A stretch of DNA of 64,000 nt from Hydractinia symbiolongicarpus (lineage: Eukaryota > Cnidaria > Hydrozoa > Anthoathecata > Hydractiniidae): NCBI RefSeq assembly GCF_029227915.1, contig NC_079877.1, forward strand, positions 24,019,851-24,083,850, read 5' to 3'. Below are positions 45,699-57,000 of the stretch, one piece after another (positions within the stretch are counted from its first letter, which is position 1; every line of letters starts with the position of its first letter). The notes under the pieces were generated by a model. The model did not search any database. It had not been told where the DNA came from and saw only the letters and a program-made list of their open reading frames with translations. Made by a program: the position numbers and the translations under genes.

Positions 45699-48600
45699 AT
45701 TCTCTCCTATCAGAAGCATATATTGTACTAATTGTGCATTGAAAACAACAATAAATACTACAGTATATCCCTGATTATCCAACATCACATATATTGTTTT
45801 TTGAGGGCTTTTTGCCAATCAAATAATCTCAGAATATGAATAAAATAAATAACGGACATTGTTGTTGTCAATTTAAATCAATATTATTTGCTTTTCTAAT
45901 TAACAAAAAGAAACCAATGCTTCTGTTTTTCTATATAGATGGCATATGTGGTGATCACTTATTTCTATCTCACAGGACGTTTATTTTATTGACAAAAGAG
46001 CCAATATTAGCTATAAAAAAAGAATGTTTTTAATAATATTCAATAACTTTAAGATGTAACTGAAATACAATCTAATGTCATGATTAGTACCAATGAAGTT
46101 GTGTGACCTAAAAGTTGGAAAGTGGGCTTGGCGTTTACACAAAAAGCAGTTGATGGTACTAACTCATAAATATTATAAGTATATATATAAAAAGTACAGT
46201 AGTATTGCAGGAAAGTTAGGAGCTGACACTCAGTATGTAAGAGTTGCAAAAGTGAGATTATAGACAAAAATTATGTACAACAGTGTCTCATTAGAGATAG
46301 TTAAAGATTTCAGCGACTTAGGTGATATGTTAGGGTAGCATTTGAGTGTTATTTATAGGGTAGTTTCAGTTTGGATAAAATTAGGAATATTAATGTTGTT
46401 GACTAGATTTGTCGTGCTGATTCAACCAAAAGGTAAGTTGTATGAGGACTGTTTAAGAAGTGTTTGGGTGGCTAGGGTTCTTGGAGAGAACGCAGAGGGA
46501 TAATTGGGTAACAAAGTGTAGACTTGCTGAAAACCAAAAATGACTTAACTAAAACCACAAAAAACTACTACACTGTAGTCCAGATAGACAGTACTAAGTC
46601 CACTATTACATTATTTATGGAAAAGAGACTATAGCTTGTTTGAATTGCAACCTAGTACCATGTGAGTTTATCAACATATTAAACACACACATTATATATA
46701 CATAAAACGAACTACAAATGACTTGTTACCCTGGTGAAAGAGAGAACCCAAGACTTTCTGTGCTTTTTCTTGTATTAACACTACTAAGAATCTTTCCAAC
46801 TAAAGTTCATTATTATTTTAGCTAACAAAATTTAAAAGAAGTCATGGCTGACAGCAATATACTGTGTTAAAATATAGATGCATCTGGATAGTATTTGGAT
46901 AGTGTTGGTAATCTTCGAGTTGTGAGTTCCTTGAGTTGCTAGTTATGAGTTGCCTTAACTAAGGGTAACCGATTTCCAGAAAAATAACTTTGCTTGTTGT
47001 GGACGTGTAGCATCCACCACTGGTGTTTCTTTGTAAACGAATATATAAATATTGAAATTTAGTCAAACATGTAGCTAACAATTTTATTCAGAAACAGAAC
47101 AGAAATAAAAAAATTAAAACTTCGATAAGAGTTTTTAAATTAGGTGAAAATTTTTTTGTCAATCGCAATAATGCATAACTGGGAAGCGAACAAAGTTCAT
47201 CAAAACTAAATTTAATATAAATCATGCTCAAGTGAATTTGTACCACAAATGAAAATTTTACCCCTTGGGGAAATCAATAGAAAACTTGTACCACTTTTTC
47301 CTTTGTCAAGCTGAAGATATAAAAGCGACGCTTTAAATTTGCTAGGGGATTGGTGCATATCAATCGTATGATGTACTTTTTGATTTCAGTCCAACTCTAC
47401 GTGGGACGGAATCTTTAAAATCGCCTGATGGAAGATAGATATATATATCTAGAGACAGCACAGAGCCCGGACGCTGCTAACTTTTTGTCCAGGCTAAAAC
47501 CTCAGAACATTTTCCGTCTTCTCGAAAGCCAATGAAAATGCTTCATTTTAATCTCTGTCAATTTAATGACCAATCTAAACAGAGATTGTATGCTCTTCGT
47601 GTGGCCAGAACATTCCGTGTACGGCCACAATTAAAAGTGCTTACATTTTGTTTGTAGTCTGGTTTGGTCGTATAAGTAGCTTTATTGATATGTAGCTAGG
47701 TAGCTAAGCACTATTTTTGAAATTCGTGTATTTTATCGGGTAAGATCTATAGACATTGACATGAACTATTTATATTCTTTGTGTATTTCTTTATTTTAAA
47801 GAATTTTTTTAGATCAAACATTATGCCTATATAAGTGAGAAAAGTATGCTTTTTGGTGCTGACTTGGATCTCCTTTTGATTGGTGCTGGCATACCCATTT
47901 TAATAGTCTAAAATTACTTACTTACTAGCTAGCTATCGAGGTAGATAGCTACACAAAATAGTGCTTTAATAAGAGTGCCTTTTTTCTTAAAGAATTAGCT
48001 AGCAACAAAAGTCCTTTGTCCTGCTTTGTGTATTTTTCCATGGCTGAACACCCAAATTCTGTTTTTATGGTAAAAAAGGGTGCTAAAAATAACTTCTAAA
48101 CGACACTTTGTGGGGCCTTCTATCAGATAAAAAGATATATGTTCGCACAGGTTTTATTATATTTTTTGCAGAAACGTGACAAAACTTTATTTCTCCTTGC
48201 ATCGAACAGTCAGGGTGAACTATTAGCCTGTCACAGAATATATAGAACTTTTTGAATTTTTACATTTTCCCGTGGTAAGCCCTTCTGGCTCTGACAACAG
48301 CATGGCAGGCAGAAAAGTCTGTTTTCAGGCCATTCCTTTCTACAGAAATATTTTTGAGTCTTTAAAATATCAAGTGTAGAAGGATAACTTCTGATTGACA
48401 TATATTTATATAAAGTCGTAATAATACCTTTGTGCAAAGAAACAGACTTAAAAGAACCTTACTTCACCTAGCGCATGCTTCTTTTTATCTACCACACAAT
48501 TGTTAAAGCGAAAGGGCTTACTGCGGAAAATGTAAACATTCAAAAAGGTCTATAGTTAGTCGATGCAGGTTAGGAAGACGCTACTCACAGTATAAGCCGT

Positions 48601-49445
48601 TAAAGGCTTCTTTGTGTTCTTTACAGCTAACTACTCTCTATGCCATGTCTTTTCTTGAAATCAGAATATTGTGTTGTTTAATAATACAACATACTGCTAC
48701 AGTAAAATTAATAACTATTTTGCACAATCGTTTCTTGTTCCCTTTTGTGGTTTTAATTGAAGCACAACTTTATGTGGATCTAGATAAATATAGATGGCTG
48801 AGATCAATAACGAAAAAAGTGTGGAAATTTAAGTAAAAAATATCTATCGTATATTTAGCTGCATGAGCTACATGAGGGGCTAATTATACTGTACGCACCA
48901 TGTTTATATATAATTATTCTGCATCGGCTTGGTTAATTATAAGTTCTTCCTGAGTTCCTAGTTTACTTGAAAAACTTTCTTGAACTCCTCCAAAATACCA
49001 TAAAATATTTTCTAAGATTTCTTAGAAAAGACTTGACTTTAAAAAATCTCATGAAAAGGACCATTGATTTATCAAATCAAACAAATTCATTATTTGTGTG
49101 TTTACCCTTTTTTGTTTCAACCTGTTGAATTCAATTTGCTAATTTGAAATTTCAAAAGTTAGATTTGTTCAACTTTTTTGATTTGTCAAACAAAACAATG
49201 ACCAATCAATTTCCTCAAAATGAAAAATTGTAACTACTGAATAGTTACTCTCCAAAATGAAGTTCAAATTTGAGAATTCGAATCAAAAAAGGATGATAAA
49301 GAATCAAATCTGTTGAATTTAATAAATAGATTTCGACAAAATAAATCCTGTATTGTTCACAGGTTTCAAAATCATGTATGGCCTGCTTAATATGTTACTT
49401 GTTTAACAAACATATCAAAAGCCAGCTTGATTAAATTTATATACA
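45699..49445. other. Long gene-free interval
   Basis: AT-rich, with only short frames lacking any family resemblance. No convincing splice-linked exons were found on either strand. It probably includes the ANKRD16 upstream region. Confidence 0.5.
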
Positions 49446-50012
49446 TCTATATAATAATACGGAGCTTCTGTCTGTGACTTTTGCAAAATGGATAAAATTT
49501 CTTTGATTAAGTCTATAAAACATCGCTTATAAATTTGTTTTGTAAATTAGCAAACTTTGACGTTAGAGCAATATTGACGTCAAAGGAAAGAATAATAAGA
49601 TTAGTGAAGCTACTGCATTGCAGTTTTAAATTTAAGGCTAAATAACTTGGAAACGAGTGGAAATAACTGACGTCATCTCCTGCGTGGGTAACTAGGGACT
49701 ACCTGGGACCAATTTGGGTAAGTTTTCCAAACCTGGGTCACCAAATCCGTTTCGGAATGGACGGGTTAATGACGTCATAAAAAACCTTTAAACCCTAATA
49801 TCCCTGCATCCGTTTGTCACAAGTACACGATCCTATACATTTTCTTGATCAGCGTTTCAAGATCTATACGATAAAGGCAACAGGCATACACATTTCTAAA
49901 AAAAAATTTTGTGTTCTGACATGTCTCTGCTGACGTCATCAAAATTTAAATGACGGTTGTTTTTCTCTGTTATCCTGCCTAAGTGGATTTTTCCACGGGC
50001 CTTATCGACTAG
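49446..50012. mobile_element. Candidate non-autonomous Helitron (567 bp)
   Basis: It starts TCTATATAATAATACGG and ends ...CTTATCGACTAG. The flanking bases are A on the left and T on the right, the usual Helitron A/T target. A short hairpin, GTGGA-TTTT-TCCAC, lies about 13 bases before the CTAG terminus. It contains no Rep/helicase coding sequence. The ends are suggestive rather than proven. Confidence 0.5.
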
Positions 50013-52078
50013 TATATTTATAATATAATTTACCTTGTGGATCACATGGCATTGATTTGTCTCTTTTTAAATAAATTCCCTTTTCAAATCAAAAAGGCAA
50101 AGAGAGTCTTGTATTCTTGTTTCTTTTTTAGATCAGCTGTTAGCAAACCATGCACCATCAGCATTTTCAAAAAATCTTCAGCAAGAGAGTAAGTTTTGAA
50201 GGCTTAAATCTGAAACATTCAAATGCTAATGTATTAATTGCTGAATTCATTAACAATGAACTACTTCATTTAATTAAATTTAGCTTGTTCAGAAGTTATT
50301 ATGTTCAAATCGTCAAGTTTATACATAACAAGATTTGTATTCTGGAATTTTCCTGATCAGTTTTGAAAATATACAGTTAAAGTTTCAACTCTTATTTTAA
50401 AATATATAATTCATATAGATATCTAAAATTTTATTTTTTATTTTTTTATTTATTGAGTTGTATCTTAACATTGCAGGGGAGTTACAATAATAATTGCGAG
50501 TTGGGATACTTAATGATGTTTACCCCATAATTCTCTGTTTTCAAGGCCTACAACAAATTTCAGAATCTTTTAGGCTAATGACAGAAATCTTCAAGACGCA
50601 GGGCTTCTTGTCTAAAATTCAAATCGTATTACACAAAAAATAACATTAAGAAAATATTTTTGCTTTTTTGTGGAGATGTCACAAATACAATATATATAAC
50701 ATAAGAAGAAAGATAAATATAAATATTTCAAATCAATTTTAATAAATTCATAACTAACAGACAAAATACTGAATACCCTTTGTCGTTTGGGGGCTTCTGA
50801 TCACCTGTAAGGTGATTTTGACCTCGACCCTCTGCCAACAATCAGTGGCTTGGCCTCAACAAAGAAATATTGAATTTCCCAAGAGACGTGTTTTTGTGCA
50901 TGATTTAACGTAAATAAGAGTTTTATTTTAAATTTTGTTATGCTGGGAATTTTTCAAAAAATTCACAAAAATAATTTTATTGTTCGAGTTCGTAAAAATA
51001 ATTTGGTACCGTAAATAAATGCAACTTACTGGTCTTGGAACTTACAACTCACAACTCATTCAACTCATGACATGATTTCCCATACCCCACAGTATGGGGT
51101 TGGTCAAATTTAGAATAAAAAAGAATACTAGGACAATATGGGATATCACGGTAGTTAATTTAACTGTCTGCCCCTGCACTTATTTCGTAGTAGTCAAACA
51201 AATGAGTCAACTAACTCGCAGATATGAACATGTGTTCAGGTTTCTTAGTGGAATGGAATCCTTTTGCAAGGCACAATGACCGAGTATAGACAATTTTAAA
51301 AATTATAAGAGAAAAGGGAACACATGGCAGCTTAATATTTTAATACAAGCTTAAAGCAATGCCATTGTGTTTAAATTTTCTACCCTGTAAGTTCTGAAAG
51401 TGAAGGGTAAATTCAGAATTAAAATAAAAATCCTGAGACGCACTGGAATAATAGGAATGTGTGGTGCTGTTTTTCAGGGTCTGCCCACTCTAGTTTGTGG
51501 GTAACACGTGTGGGTAACACTGACCTAGTGTTTTATGGTTTTTGCTTTGCTACTGTTTGTGCAGATCAGTTCATTTTTGTGCAAACAGACAACTAGCCCT
51601 ATAAATATTTTATACCTGGTGGTCATAGTGACCACAAGAATTCTAAATGGCTGGTCAAGTCAATTTTTTGGCTGTCAAAAAATTAATTTCATTGTTGAGA
51701 AATATTGTAAAATGACTGTGGTTTTAAACGTAACGCATCATGGGAGTCTTTAAACTTTGTACGTCTATACTTATGGGAAGAACGCTTACAAAATATAAAA
51801 ATTCCTTGAAAAAAAACAAGCACACGTTTTGCCAATAAATTTTATAAAAAATTTGCATCTAGGATTTCTTGTTTGACTAAATGAGACATTGTGCTGTTCT
51901 CTAGCTAGGCATCATCATTTCAAAAACAGTTTTGAAAGGATTGTTGCATGGAAAAGTAACAGAATTCAAACATATATTTACCTTAAACCTGATAGATTTA
52001 GATTTCGCAAAAGCAGAGTGTACTGCTTGTGGGGCTGCATTTTGACAAATACTGCAAGGGATCCCCTCTATTAGGAAC
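50013..52078. other. Gene-free interval
   Basis: AT-rich sequence; nothing recognisable beyond short open frames. Confidence 0.45.
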
Positions 52079-52260
52079 TGTATATTCGTACGCACTTTAA
52101 TATGACATAAAGTGCGTATTAATAGTGCGTAGCGCTATTCATACGTAGAAAAAAGGAAAAAGAATCCTAACCCTAACCCTAACCCTAAAGCACTTTACGT
52201 ACGAATAGCGGATGAACATATACATACACAAAAATGGGCAAAAGTGCGTACGAATATACA
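52079..52260. mobile_element. Hairpin MITE with telomere-type repeats in its loop side (182 bp)
   Basis: A perfect 20-bp terminal inverted repeat (TGTATATTCGTACGCACTTT at 52079-52098 and its complement at 52241-52260) is present. An inner pair of arms (GCGCTATTCATACGTA and TACGTACGAATAGCGG) makes most of the element palindromic. About four CCCTAA units lie at 52166-52189. Confidence 0.8.
52166..52189. repeat. Interstitial telomere-type repeat (CCCTAA)n
   Basis: CCTAACCCTAACCCTAAC..., about four units of the TTAGGG motif typical of animal telomeres, enclosed in a MITE rather than at a chromosome end. Confidence 0.85.
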
Positions 52261-54028
52261 CTACGCCTCTATTATTGTGGTTTTAATCCCTGCCTGTCTA
52301 TAGTAATGGAAAATAGGTACAGCAAATGCATAATTGCAAATGTTATACATAATGCTTAATTTCACAAGTACGAGTTTATTGCACATTTTTCTGTGTGCTT
52401 TGCCTGCTTAGTTATAGCTAGCTAAAACAAAAAAGCAAGACCTTCAAAATATACTTGATCTGGGAATTTATTCTTCCATTTGGATATGTGTCTCCTTTTG
52501 ATCATTAACTCGTCTGTTGTTGAAAATTCTCGAGCAAAAACAACTTGCAAAGGAAATTTGCCAGCACAAGGTGCTAATCTCTGGAAGAATCCTTGCAGCA
52601 TGTTTAGCTTGGTGGCAGCCATGTTGGGGTCCGTTTTTCACCATTGCTTGTTATCGGTTTTAAATGGGAAACGGATAAATTAAACGGGTGCAGATTATTA
52701 CTTTAAAGGTAAGACTTGCAGCATTTAATTTTGTTTCAAATGTTAGATAATATTCCAACATTAAAAAAATGTATGTTTTTTAAATCGCAAGAAAAAATGT
52801 TTTGCAAAAATAAGATACGTAACGGTTTTAAAAAACAGTCGCCTAAGTATTTCTTTGGAGGGCGTAAACTTATCGGCGAATTTTTTATTCGAATGATTTT
52901 TGTAGCGATTGCGCAACGTCGTGAAGGTTAGTCGGATTCAGCCCCTCGAATTGGAGGCCCACAAAGAGAAATTTATTCTTGTTTGAAAGAAGTCTTTATT
53001 TTTTACAGGAAATTGTAATTTTGTGAACCTTCTCTGTCACAGAACTCTTTCGAACAATATCATTTCTTGTTCTACTTTTATCATTTTATTGAAAAATACT
53101 TGTCACTACTTTATTTCTAAATTTAACTGAGAATTCTTAACTAAATAACTTACGCAGGGGGTAATAAATTGGTGGTAATGTCTTGTTGCTGTGGTAACAA
53201 GAATACGTACGGTTTCACCTGTAAGAAAGTCACGGTGCGCCGAATCAAAACAAACTTCATAAAACACACGAAAAATATTTATTTGTAGTAATCACAGTGA
53301 AAATCTTCCCCCTAAAAAACCATCCGGATTCAATTCTGCTTCCCATCGTCTGTTGTCTTTTTTTTGGTTACTGACGCTTCGCGCTGTGTCGATACAAAAA
53401 GGGTCATAAAGAGCCGGAACGAGGCTGAGTTGGTTTGTGTTAATTAGATCGCACAAAGATGGCTCTATCATGCCTTGATTTTGCATTTTTAAAAAGAAAA
53501 TAATACTTTTCCGAGGGTAATCTGTTTACCTTGTCCCTAGAGATTTTTGCCTTTTTAATATGAGAGAAAACGGCCGAATATAATAACATATTTTTCGCCT
53601 TCTTTAAATTAAAAAATCCTCTGGCGCAATGAGCCGTTAATTTCGCGCAAAAAATTCTGGCTGTGGTACATAACTCCCTGTCGGTTTAACGTTCCCGACA
53701 AGATTTAAGTTCAATAGCGCTACGATAGAACAGAAATTTCGATTTAAAATTAAGAAAAAAAAGAAAGAACGTAAATATAGTTGGTTTATTTGGTTTGCCA
53801 AAAAGTACCTCATTCTACAAATATATACATAGTTTACATATATAGAAACTGATAATATTAATTCCAAATTCCTCTTGGATTAAACTTAAAAAAAAGAAAT
53901 ATATATAAACCGTAGAGAACTTGGTTCACTCATCCTTGTCAATAAATTCCATCCTTGTCAATAAATTCACAATAATGCTTAAGATTTATATTTACAAGGG
54001 ATGCGAAGATAAAAAGTGAAAGACATTG
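52261..54028. other. Interval with transposon ends and a possible exon
   Basis: Besides the possible exon at 52422-52622 it holds a CAACCTCG-family relic at about 53330-53430 (read on the minus strand, CAGCCTCGTTCCGGCTCTTT) and another end at 53527. There is also a 20-base palindrome, CTTGTTGCTGTGGTAACAAG, at 53183-53202. The SAP130 3' UTR should occupy the right edge. Confidence 0.45.
52422..52622 (-). CDS. Possible first exon of a mitochondrially targeted protein
   Basis: I do not recognise this gene. The ATG (CAACATGGCTGCC on the minus strand) is in strong context. The N-terminus is Arg/Ala/Leu/Phe-rich with no acidic residues for 30 codons (MAATKLNMLQGFFQRLAPCA then FAREFS), the look of a mitochondrial presequence. 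RRHISKWKNKFPDQ precedes a possible GTATAT donor near 52446. I found no downstream exon, so the frame could be chance. Confidence 0.3.
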   Translation of the reverse strand: MAATKLNMLQGFFQRLAPCAGKFPLQVVFAREFSTTDELMIKRRHISKWKNKFPDQVYFEGLAFLF

Positions 54029-57000
54029 TTAATAATTAGGCTTCTTTTTTAATCTTGGTTTTTGTTTATATTTTTTAACGATCTCCATCACTTTCGGCTT
54101 GTGATCAAGTAGCTATAAAGAAAATATACACATAAATTTCGATTATGCTAGGTCAACTTATAACAAGTATTTCTTTTAGATAAGTATAATGTTCATAAAA
54201 TGTTAAAGGGGACTGTTTTCCTTACTGGTAGACCTCAAAATAGACATTTTTTCCTGACTTATCAAATCTTCCATGAAAGCAGCATTTAAAGTTACATGAT
54301 CGGACTCTCTTCGCAAAAAACATACTGTTCTTTTATCCAAAAAGGTTCCTTCCACTCCAGCCTTAATAGGCAAGTTTTTAAAGGACCGTTCAGCTTGCTC
54401 GACAACGGCGCGCTCACCTCGATGGCAAATAAAACTTACTCTAATAAATACTATAAATCAACTTACCTTAAACATATTTTGTTTAGCTTCGTCTAACTGC
54501 TCGATGCTATATCTGCATCGCTGTATGTTTCCTTGTATGATCTCGTGTAGTAAGCGCAATTGGCGATCCTCACCAGACAATTTCTGACTGTTTTGGTAGC
54601 CGGGAGAGCTCACGCTCGGTAAAGGAATGGATTCTTTGCACTCTAGAACTTCTTTACAGATATCGTTCTCTAGAGTTATCTAAATGCGAACACAGTTAAG
54701 TAAAACAACAAAAAGTAATAAAAACACCAGTTGGTCAGCTTGTTATACAGTCCTTTTTGTCCTGATGTTGTTCTCATTTTTTTAAGCACACAGGTATGGT
54801 GTATTAGGTGTATCTTAATGCTTCTTTACCTTTCCGTGACTTTCCCTCGTAACTTTTAAAGCTATGCAAATATCCTAAAATTTGCACGATTGGCCTAATC
54901 TGGCAGATTTGTAGTGCAAAAAACCCCCGGCGTTTCAGTATGTTTAGACAGCGGACCGCGGTTCGTATCGTAGATAATGATTGTAATTATGTTTTTGATG
55001 GTCCCCGTTCTAAACTAGACAATTTACCACTGGCGACCGCCTTGTCCCACTGAGACAGGAGCATCAATACATGCCGAAAGCAGTGTGTGAAAATCTAGGC
55101 CATTCTAGACTACCCTACTGATTTCGTCTATCCCTGACAGATATTTATTTCGCAAGTCCATCTTCACACAAACAAAATACAACTATTAAAAAAGACCATG
55201 TTACAAAAACAAAAGAAGTAAAATGATGGACGCATACCATGTCATCGAGTTGAGTGGCGAGATGATGCAGCCTCCAACCAGACATAGATTCTATCGACGA
55301 TTTTCCGAACATACGATCGTGGCTAACAGATTTTTTCTCTTCTAAATTAAAACAAGATTTTTTTGTGCTAAGAAACCGGTTTTCCGTTCTTTTCATATTA
55401 TGTTAATCGCAAAAAGGTAAGCATGATTTTCTGTAGTAGACCCTATCTTTATCATATCCCAGTCTTTTTAGTTATGTTTGTCACTTACCTTTGACTCTTA
55501 CGTCAGAATGTCGATAAAAATGATTGTGAGCCGCCTTCGTATTCACCTTGTATTCATTCAAAATACTGACTTGAGGACGTCGACGGAAGATGTAATACTT
55601 CATTGCTTCACCTAAACGCAAACGTGACATATGTTGATGTGATACAAGAGGTCTCCGTTGAGCTTCAATACAGAATTTTAATTTCACATTTTATCATAGT
55701 CGGGATGATTTTTCCACTTTTAATAATACCTGAGATCACTCTCAAACTCAAATATTCGAATGATTATAATTAGTTACTAATGTAGGTTTAGGACTCATCT
55801 TTGCTATGTTAACTCAATAATTTTTTGTTTTGTTTCCCGGCCCTATAAATCTGGCTCCTTTTCAGGTCCAATCTCATTCACATTAACCAATGGACTGCCA
55901 GAGTTTCATGTTTTTGAAACCTTTGGTTTAGAATTTTTCTTATCATCCTTAATTCAGTCCAGTTAAAATAGCATGTGTGTAAATTCCTTACTTATGTGAA
56001 CTTAGGGAAGTGCTGTTTTAGTGGCGTTGTTTTATTTCTATTCTCAAACGCTTTTTGGTAGCGTCACTTTCAAACAAAGATCAAAGATAATGTAATTAAA
56101 TAAACAGTTATAACCGGGTTATTGGCAGTTTGATTTTAATTTCAGAGCTTCAGATCTTTGGCAAGGAATTAAATATTTTATCTACCTTATTCGAAATTAA
56201 CGAGTCAAGAAATTAACGCGAATTAAATTAACGGTCATGAAATTAACGCGGCTCAATGAAATTATTTTCAAAAAGGCATTTCATTAACGCGAATTTGAGA
56301 ATATGCGATATCACACGAAGCAAAAATTACGGCAACAGTCGAATCCACGGTAGTGAAGCGGTCTCTTCTATAATAAAGCGGTTTGGAAATCGCAATAAAA
56401 ATTTGCGTTGTTTGGAAAGACAATGTTAAAAATTTAAAAATTCAAAGAAAAAGTGCTTCACGTTAATGTTTCACTTGAATCGGAGTATGATGATAAAACA
56501 AAAGCTATTTTAAAAAAGATCGCTGATAAACAGAACACTGTTGAGCTATCGTCCGATGAGGAAAAAAAAATCCTATTTTTATTTTTTTAGGCTTTTATAT
56601 ATTGTAAAAGTTAACAAATTAACAGTATTTCAATTAAAGAGTCATGGAAAATGAACATTGCATTTAATTAACAGTCCTTAAATTAGCGAGCATTTAGGAA
56701 AACCGCGTTAATTTCATGACTCGTTAATTTCATCGAATAAGGTATTTTCTGTAAATATTTTTAAAAAAAGTTGCAACACAGAAAATATAACTATAGCTTT
56801 ATAAACAACACAGGTAGCAAAAGGAGATTTTATCCATGAAAAAAATAAAAGCAACTTCATACTTGTCTTGGTGTCCAGCGCAGAAGTGACCATGCCATTA
56901 ATCTGCACATCTTTTACTTCTTGCTTCACTTCAACTTCACTTGTCGGCGGAGGAAACAATTGTTTTTGCTGTGTGGCTGCCGTTGTAGTAGGTGCAGCGT

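Noticed and set aside
48231-48437. 68-codon minus-strand frame with clustered cysteines
   Set aside because: No recognisable motif, and no splice-linked neighbours.
52166-52189. True telomere or chromosome end
   Set aside because: Only about four units, inside a MITE, with normal sequence on both sides.
53152-53222. Possible last exon (VKPYVFLLPQQQDI) after a CTTTCTTACAG acceptor on the minus strand
   Set aside because: It is largely a 20-base palindrome plus repeat; no preceding exon in phase was found.
53292-53486. Open frame with sensible-looking composition (IEPSLCDLINTNQLSLVPAL...)
   Set aside because: The DNA underneath matches the CAACCTCG MITE family end (CCTCGTTCCGGCTCTTT), so it is transposon sequence by chance open.
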